Below, piece after piece: positions 59,319 through 64,000 of a stretch of DNA of 64,000 bases. The position numbers and the translations under genes are program-made. The stretch is from Zooshikella ganghwensis DSM 15267 (GTDB lineage: Bacteria > Pseudomonadota > Gammaproteobacteria > Pseudomonadales > Zooshikellaceae), in assembly GCF_000428585.1 (NCBI RefSeq), contig NZ_AUAF01000010.1, forward strand, positions 20,885-84,884, written 5' to 3'. Below the pieces are notes generated by a model. That model saw nothing but the letters and a program-made list of their open reading frames with translations. It did not search any database and had not been told where the DNA came from. How positions within the stretch are numbered: the stretch's first letter is position 1; each line of letters begins with the position of its first letter.

Positions 59319-61173
59319 CAAGGCACAGCAGTCATTATCTCCACTAAATAGCCAAAATGCTGAAGTGATGGAAATAAGTACGACAGCTGTTGAGTTGACC
59401 TATAGTCAGGTCAGTAGTGTTCATACCTCGGAAAAGCTGCAACAGTTATCACTATTCAGTACTCTGACTCGACAGCCTGTTAAGCTTCATGCGCGACTGA
59501 TGTGTTCGACAGTCATGAGAAGTGGTTTATCTGCTTTATATCAGGTAGTCAGTAGTGATTTACGTTACAAACCAAAAGATCGCGCTCAATATTTAGCGTT
59601 TAAAGAATTACAGCGTACTAATCAACGTCGTCATATTTTATCTGCGCAACAAGCGTATTTTGACTGGCTGGCTGAAAATGATCTGCTCGCTTATTGCGTA
59701 TTAGACCCTGTGGTAAGTGTTCATCCTGATTACACGACTTTTGAAGTATTTAGTAAAGATGAGAGTTGTTATGCTCAGTTAAGTATTGCTCATAGCCAGT
59801 TGGAGTTATTGTCACCAATAAGTTGTGGTACCACCAATGTTGATTTTTCAGCACATTTTTTTCAGGGTGTTCAACAGTTACGGCAATATAAAACCACTGA
59901 AATCCATATAGGCCAGCAAGCCATTGGGCTGGAAACAGCGCAGCAAGGACAAGTATTAGCAAAGCAAACGCACTTGCCTGATAGTTGGTTACGAGGATTA
60001 TTGCAGATTCAATCAGCCATGCAATTGCCAGGTGACAGCTTTAAGCTGGCCCCCATTGATCTTTATAACGTGCTGCATTTTTTACGTTTAAATCGTGATG
60101 TTAAAGGTAAAAAGCGTGGAATTAAAATTGAGCTGGTGCCAAATCAATACCCAAAACTGGTCTTAGAACCTTGGGAAAAAGTCATTGAGTCTTCTGCAGA
60201 ACCCTGGACAGGCTCAGAACCTAAGGTTATTCGAATATGGGGGCGTCGTCGGTTACAGCATTTACAGTCATTTTTGTCTCATACTAAACACATCTCTGTT
60301 CATTTATTAGGTAGTGGTTTACCCAGTATTTGGCAAGCTCAAGGTGAAGGAGTTGGAATAACCTTGGTATTAAGTGGTTTTACTGCAGCAAACTGGTCTC
60401 AAGCTGCTCGCTTTGACTTATTGTTACCAAGACATCAAACCATAAACGTTGAACAATTCGATGCATTGTTATCATGTTTACAAAAGCAACCGCGTCGTTT
60501 GGATGCGTTGGCCACTGAATTAAGCCTATCTTCACCAGACATACTTGCGTTGACTCAACATGGCATTCAGCATGGTTTAATTAGTTTTAACATGCTGCAA
60601 CAGTGTTTTTATTATCGGCCTTTATTGGATCAAATACCGGACAGCCACCAGCTTCGTTATCGTGATGATGTGTCTGCTGATGCTATGAATTTACTAGATA
60701 CGAGTGCTGTTTCTGATGTTAAACAGCATTGGTTACCAGGTGATACTATTGAGTTAACAGCGACATTAAATGCTGACAGTAAATCACCCATCAGTACAAT
60801 GATTCAGGTAACTGAGGAAGGTCATGTCAGTAAAGCAGAGTGCAGTTGTTTCACATTCGTTAAACAAGGGATGAGCCAGGGACCATGTGCACATATTGTT
60901 GCCTTGCGGATGACACACTTTCAACAACAACAGCAGCCTGAAAGTGACCCTATTTATGAGCGCCATTATTTTACCCGTCGTGTTGCGGAGAGCGAGCATG
61001 TTTACTTGGTTCAACGTCACCAGCAGCGGGTAACACTGCGTTGGGGAAAAGCAGGTACTTCATTACGAATGCAGCAGTGGGTATTTAATACTCAGCAAGC
61101 AGCGCAGTCGGCCGTTAATGAGCAAAAGCAACGTCTATTAGCTCGTGGCTTTATTGATGCAACAGCAAGGTAG
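59311..61173 (+). CDS. Retron-associated SWIM zinc-finger and WGR-domain protein (WHSWIM-type)
   Basis: The 620-residue protein has a long N-terminal part of unknown fold with helical, possibly winged-helix segments near 395-440 (RRLDALATELSLSSPDILAL). A SWIM zinc finger follows with ligands C511, C513, C526 and H528 (ECSC, then CAHIV), and a C-terminal WGR domain at about 547-615 with RWGKAG (577-582). SWIM and WGR domains bind nucleic acid; WGR is known from PARP DNA-damage sensors and MolR-like proteins. The ATG overlaps the giant gene's stop, and the RT follows after eight bases, so the four genes act as one unit. Confidence 0.82.
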   Translation: MSDKAQQSLSPLNSQNAEVMEISTTAVELTYSQVSSVHTSEKLQQLSLFSTLTRQPVKLHARLMCSTVMRSGLSALYQVVSSDLRYKPKDRAQYLAFKELQRTNQRRHILSAQQAYFDWLAENDLLAYCVLDPVVSVHPDYTTFEVFSKDESCYAQLSIAHSQLELLSPISCGTTNVDFSAHFFQGVQQLRQYKTTEIHIGQQAIGLETAQQGQVLAKQTHLPDSWLRGLLQIQSAMQLPGDSFKLAPIDLYNVLHFLRLNRDVKGKKRGIKIELVPNQYPKLVLEPWEKVIESSAEPWTGSEPKVIRIWGRRRLQHLQSFLSHTKHISVHLLGSGLPSIWQAQGEGVGITLVLSGFTAANWSQAARFDLLLPRHQTINVEQFDALLSCLQKQPRRLDALATELSLSSPDILALTQHGIQHGLISFNMLQQCFYYRPLLDQIPDSHQLRYRDDVSADAMNLLDTSAVSDVKQHWLPGDTIELTATLNADSKSPISTMIQVTEEGHVSKAECSCFTFVKQGMSQGPCAHIVALRMTHFQQQQQPESDPIYERHYFTRRVAESEHVYLVQRHQQRVTLRWGKAGTSLRMQQWVFNTQQAAQSAVNEQKQRLLARGFIDATAR

Positions 61174-61181
61174 TATGACCA

Positions 61182-62468
61182 ATGACTGACTTTCAGCAAC
61201 TTTGGCAGGATATACAGCACGCAGGTAGTATTGACGCGTATGTAAACAAGCAGCTGCAGAAAAAAGGTTATTTGGTTAAGCGGTTGGATGCAAAACAACT
61301 GTCGGCTAAAGAGCTTGCTCGGTATAAACAGCAGCTTAAACAAGAAGCAGAAGCAATACAAAAGCTGAACCAAGAGGCTTGGCAGGTTTATAAACAAAAT
61401 AACATTGTTTATTTAGGTGATCAGGTTTATTGGCATGATAATGACGACTGGGATAAGTATGACCGAGAAAATGCAGATAAAGCATTGGTGGGTTATCAAT
61501 TGCCCGTTATTCATACTCCAGCTGAGCTTGCTGAACAGTTACAACTAACGATAAAAGAACTGCGTTGGTTTACTTACCACCGTAACGCTGCTGAGTATAG
61601 TCATTATCAACAGTTTTCTATACCCAAGCGAAGTGGAGGAGAACGATCCATTTGGGCTCCTAAGCCAAAGTTAAAAGCAGCACAACGTTGGATATTATTA
61701 AACATTGTTGAGCGTATGTTGATTCATGGCGCTGCTCACGGTTTTGTGGGTGGCCGTTCTATTCTGACGAATGCACAACAGCATACACAAAGCGAACTTG
61801 TAGTTAAATTTGATCTTGCAGACTTTTTCCCTTCTATTTCTTGGCGGCGTGTTAAAGGTATATTCCGTAAAGTTGGGTATAAAGAGCAAGTAGCGACACT
61901 ATTAGCATTATTATGTACAGAAGCGCCTCGTGAACGTATTGAGCATGAGCATAAAACTTATTTTATTGCTTTAGCAGATCGTTGTTTGCCGCAGGGGGCA
62001 CCGACAAGTCCATCATTGACCAATATATTATGTAAAAGCATGGACCGTCGCTTAACAGCATTTGCTGAAAAAAATGGGTGGCGATATAGTCGTTATGCTG
62101 ATGATTTAACATTTAGTTGGTCAGGTTCTCAGAGTGAGCCAAATATAAAACAGCTAATAGGTATTGTGCATCAGGTTGTTAAAGACGAAGGGTTGAATAT
62201 TAATAGTAAAAAAACACGTATTCTACGGCCAGGAAGTTGTCAGCAAATTACAGGATTAGTGGTTAATGAGCACGCTCAGCCTCGTGTACCTAGAGCAACA
62301 AAACGAGAAGTACGTGCAATGCTACATAATCTGTCAAAAGGGAAGTCACTACATGAGGATGAAACGCTGTCCCAACTCCAAGGGAAAATTAATTTTATCC
62401 GCATGGTTGAGCCAGAATTAGGTGCAAGCTTTTTAACGCAGTTTCAGCAAATTGTTCAATCCGCGTAA
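61182..62468 (+). CDS. Retron-type reverse transcriptase
   Basis: The 428-residue protein has a coiled, charged N-terminal part (about 1-110) and an RT domain (about 130-400). The region-X retron motif NAxxH is present as NAQQH (197-201). The first catalytic Asp is D211 in KFDLADFFPSI, the QGAPTSPSLTN motif is at about 275-285, the YADD box is 305-308, and the region-Y motif ITG is 356-358 (the VTG of other retrons). NAxxH and VTG separate retron RTs from group II intron, DGR and CRISPR-linked RTs. No maturase or endonuclease domain follows. It would copy the msd RNA from a 2'-5' branch at the msr G. Confidence 0.93.
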   Translation: MTDFQQLWQDIQHAGSIDAYVNKQLQKKGYLVKRLDAKQLSAKELARYKQQLKQEAEAIQKLNQEAWQVYKQNNIVYLGDQVYWHDNDDWDKYDRENADKALVGYQLPVIHTPAELAEQLQLTIKELRWFTYHRNAAEYSHYQQFSIPKRSGGERSIWAPKPKLKAAQRWILLNIVERMLIHGAAHGFVGGRSILTNAQQHTQSELVVKFDLADFFPSISWRRVKGIFRKVGYKEQVATLLALLCTEAPRERIEHEHKTYFIALADRCLPQGAPTSPSLTNILCKSMDRRLTAFAEKNGWRYSRYADDLTFSWSGSQSEPNIKQLIGIVHQVVKDEGLNINSKKTRILRPGSCQQITGLVVNEHAQPRVPRATKREVRAMLHNLSKGKSLHEDETLSQLQGKINFIRMVEPELGASFLTQFQQIVQSA

Positions 62469-62493
62469 CTGTTCTATTGTTCGACAGAACAGT
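62468..62493 (+). terminator. Hairpin at the end of the retron operon
   Basis: ACTGTTCT (62468-62475) pairs with AGAACAGT (62486-62493), starting at the RT stop. There is no T-run, so termination strength is doubtful. The rest of 62494-62784 holds no recognised gene. Confidence 0.4.
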
Positions 62494-62784
62494 CAACCTT
62501 AGTGATTTGCTATAAACCATATAAAATTAACTTCTCTTCCCCCTATTTAGCTGAGTGGTGCGATCTCGTAGATCCAGCACCTCTATAGCTACTGCTTATT
62601 TTTTATAGTGAACGAACTGAGCTTCTAATTTCAGTCATCGCAGCAGTAATTACCTTGGGGTCATGAGAGTAACTTTTGTTGATGTGCGAAAAGCTATATG
62701 GGTTAAAAGTATATTTTGAAGAATATTTATACCATTGCGACAGCCTGCCCTGGGCTGGGAATGTGTATTGATATATTTCGGGTA

Positions 62785-62806
62785 TTTAGTTATCATGATA
62801 ACTAAA
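62785..62806. promoter_or_regulatory. Perfect 22-base palindrome, likely MarR operator
   Basis: Two 11-base halves (TTTAGTTATCA and its complement) meet with no spacer, 19 bases upstream of the monooxygenase ATG. A MarR-family gene is second in the operon, so autorepression is likely. Confidence 0.75.
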
Positions 62807-62825
62807 TTTTATAGAGGGGCCAGTT

Positions 62826-63113
62826 ATGTCAGATCAACTATTCATACTTGCCAGAATAACCCCGAAAGCCGAGTTTTTCGAAGATGCAAAGACTGCTATT
62901 TTGAAAATCATAACGCCTACTCTGAAAGAGAAAGGTTGTAGACAATTCATCGTTCACGAAGGTGATATTTCACTGTATCTATATGAAGAATGGGACGATC
63001 AAGCTGCATTGGATAACCACTACTCAATGCCTTATGTTGTGCCGGTATTCGAATCATACAAAGAGTGGCTGGCAAAGCCTGTAGAAATTACCAAACTATC
63101 TAAGCTGGGATAG
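62826..63113 (+). CDS. Antibiotic biosynthesis monooxygenase (ABM)-like, putative quinol monooxygenase
   Basis: The 95-residue protein is a single ferredoxin-like ABM domain, with features such as LFILARITPKAEFFEDAKTA and the YEEWDDQAALDNHYSMPYV segment typical of YgiN-like quinol monooxygenases. These cofactor-free enzymes oxidise quinols and often respond to redox-cycling compounds. It is first in a small operon with a MarR regulator; an upstream palindrome is the presumed operator. Confidence 0.82.
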   Translation: MSDQLFILARITPKAEFFEDAKTAILKIITPTLKEKGCRQFIVHEGDISLYLYEEWDDQAALDNHYSMPYVVPVFESYKEWLAKPVEITKLSKLG

Positions 63114-63121
63114 GCAATATC

Positions 63122-63565
63122 ATGTTTTTTCTAAAGGAATTGCCAACAAGACAAATGATTCAGGGATATGCTAAGCAGCACTCTATGGAAATCGTAGATT
63201 CTGTTGAAACTGCTCTACTGATGATGCGTCAAGCCAGTCTGTTAGTCCGTCAAATAGAAGCATATTTCTCCGACCATGATACTTCTCAGCTAAGATTTCT
63301 TATTCTAATCGTTATTGACCGCGAACCAGAAAGAGATAGTTTACTTGTAAGTGAAATTTCAGACCGTATCGATGTATCTCGCCCTGTAATGACCCGAACC
63401 TTGCAAAGTATGGTGGATGAAAAGTTAATTGTCATGAAAGCTGATCAATCAGACCGTCGAGCAAAACAAGTATCTTTAACCGAAAAGGGATGTAAGTTTT
63501 TAGAGTCAGTTCTTCCTGGTTACTTTGATGTAATCTGTAAGTTTATGATGGATTTGAAGAAATGA
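63122..63565 (+). CDS. MarR-family transcriptional regulator
   Basis: The 147-residue protein has the MarR winged helix: SEISDRIDVSRPVMTRTLQ recognition region and the wing MKADQSDRRAKQVSLTEKG. It begins eight bases after the monooxygenase stop, and its end overlaps the next ATG by four bases. It probably binds the palindrome at 62785-62806 and releases it on binding a phenolic or oxidised ligand. Confidence 0.88.
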   Translation: MFFLKELPTRQMIQGYAKQHSMEIVDSVETALLMMRQASLLVRQIEAYFSDHDTSQLRFLILIVIDREPERDSLLVSEISDRIDVSRPVMTRTLQSMVDEKLIVMKADQSDRRAKQVSLTEKGCKFLESVLPGYFDVICKFMMDLKK

Positions 63566-63765
63566 ATAAACAACTGTTACACGTCTTTTGTATATGGGCA
63601 TTTGTCTATCCAATAGTAACGACTTTTCTATTTGTCATACAGAGATTAGATTTATCTTTTTCACTTGAATTAAAGTCACTAATAATGACTGTAATCCTTG
63701 TACCCTTGATGTTTTTTTATATTGTTCCTTTAGTTAACCGATTGCTTTCTAACTATGGTGATTAA
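63562..63765 (+). CDS. DUF2798-like two-helix membrane protein
   Basis: The 67-residue protein has two transmembrane helices (FCIWAFVYPIVTTFLFVI and LIMTVILVPLMFFYIVPLV), matching the size and pattern of DUF2798 proteins. Its ATGA overlap with the marR stop shows coupling. The function is unknown; it may belong to the same stress response. Confidence 0.65.
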   Translation: MNKQLLHVFCIWAFVYPIVTTFLFVIQRLDLSFSLELKSLIMTVILVPLMFFYIVPLVNRLLSNYGD

Positions 63766-63782
63766 CTCGTTGACAGGTAAGC

Positions 63783-63799
63783 CACTAGTTTGACTAGTG
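63783..63799. repeat. 7-bp hairpin after the MarR operon
   Basis: CACTAGT and ACTAGTG flank a TTG loop. It lies 17 bases past the last operon gene. No T-run follows. It may be an operon end structure or belong to the left flank of the IS element. Confidence 0.4.
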
Positions 63800-63857
63800 T
63801 GACTCTCAAGGCTTGGCCTCTAGATTCAGTTTTATGGAGAAAGAAGACATGTGTAAA

Positions 63858-63893
63858 GTTTCCAGTGGCTTGGCGGCCCACATAAAAGGAAAC
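63858..63893 (+). promoter_or_regulatory. Hairpin over the IS200-type tnpA ribosome site
   Basis: GTTTCC (63858-63863) pairs with GGAAAC (63888-63893) and encloses GTGG/CCAC (63865-63868 with 63878-63881). The 3' arm contains the AAGGA ribosome site of tnpA, so the folded RNA would hide it. This resembles known IS200 post-transcriptional repression. Confidence 0.5.
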
Positions 63894-63900
63894 AATGCAC

Positions 63901-64000
63901 ATGTCATATCAAAGCTTAAGTCATTCTAAATGGGATTGTAAGTACCATTTGGTTTTTGTGCCAAAAGGAAGAAGAAAAATACTTTACGGTAAAATCAGAA
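63901..64000 (+). mobile_element. tnpA: IS200/IS605-family transposase TnpA (cut by window end)
   Basis: The 33 visible residues read MSYQSLSHSKWDCKYHLVFV followed by PKGRRKILYGKIR. The W-x-CKYHLVFVPKGRRK block is the start of the Y1 HuH transposase of IS200/IS605 elements, which move as single-stranded circles. An in-frame ATG at 63895 is an alternative start. The catalytic HuH and Tyr lie beyond the window. Its presence beside the retron and MarR operon marks the region as accessory. Confidence 0.9.

Noticed and set aside
61182..62468. RT as group II intron maturase, DGR or CRISPR-linked RT
   Set aside because: No maturase/endonuclease domain, no intron RNA ends, no template/variable repeats, no cas genes; NAxxH and ITG motifs plus an msr-msd RNA point to a retron.

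Overview
The window is a chromosomal segment of a gammaproteobacterium with low-to-moderate GC. Its housekeeping gene order closely follows, block by block, the order I know from Pseudomonas: trmL/ntrC/ntrB/DUF4124/glnA/thiI/typA, then dtd/rsmE/tatCBA/HIT/hisE/hisI/ubiB/ubiJ/ubiE, then DUF971/hslU/hslV/SPOR/argS/priA/rpmE/nuclease/malic enzyme/PBP1a/pilMNOPQ/aroK. AT-rich codon use and several accessory insertions suggest a marine, Oceanospirillales-like relative rather than Pseudomonas itself. The genus cannot be fixed from sequence reading alone. I recognised no rRNA, tRNA or CRISPR array.

Region 1 (1-5041) is the 3' part of a small-molecule operon. It holds a ParB/SbnI-like serine-kinase-type protein (cut by the window edge), an SbnA-like and an SbnB-like enzyme (the L-2,3-diaminopropionate route), a haem-oxygenase-like di-iron enzyme carrying an H-x3-D-x2-H ligand motif, and an LctP-type permease. 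The genes overlap or are closely spaced and end in a strong terminator. This looks like a compact pathway that makes diaminopropionate, oxidises it or a derivative, and moves a product across the membrane.

Region 2 (5058-14850) is nitrogen control (ntrC, ntrB, glnA with a near-perfect sigma-54 promoter and two NtrC sites), then thiI and typA. Region 3 (14892-19628) is an accessory patch: a DEDDh exonuclease, a glycine/cysteine-tailed GRDP-like protein, a secreted 8-cysteine protein, a 388-residue protein with a glycine-zipper segment, a leaderless subtilase and a lipoprotein. Region 4 (19866-28574) has pip, dtd, rsmE, the Tat translocon, late histidine genes and ubiquinone genes. Region 5 (28794-49023) has the HslUV protease, an FtsN-like SPOR protein, argS with an attenuator-like leader, priA, rpmE, a thermonuclease, an M48 lipoprotein, malic enzyme, PBP1a, the type IV pilus assembly operon pilMNOPQ and aroK.

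Region 6 (about 49164-62493) is the most striking part. Immediately after aroK, where aroB is expected, lies what I read as a complete retron. A promoter whose predicted start coincides with the first base of an msr-msd RNA (49200-49446) is followed by three accessory genes and a reverse transcriptase. The RNA has a1/a2 repeats, an AGC with a candidate branching G at 49220, and a perfect 24-bp msd stem. The accessory genes encode a HEAT/ARM protein with an embedded BRCT domain, a 2173-residue beta-propeller plus HEAT-repeat protein, and a SWIM zinc-finger plus WGR protein. The reverse transcriptase has the retron signatures NAxxH and ITG and a YADD active site. RNA and RT are separated by almost 12 kb. 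From memory this resembles the rare HEAT/WHSWIM-associated retron class (type XIII in a published scheme), probably an anti-phage defence system. Region 7 (62785-64000) is a MarR-type regulator operon (quinol monooxygenase-like, MarR, DUF2798-like) with a perfect palindromic operator, and the start of an IS200/IS605 element cut by the window end.
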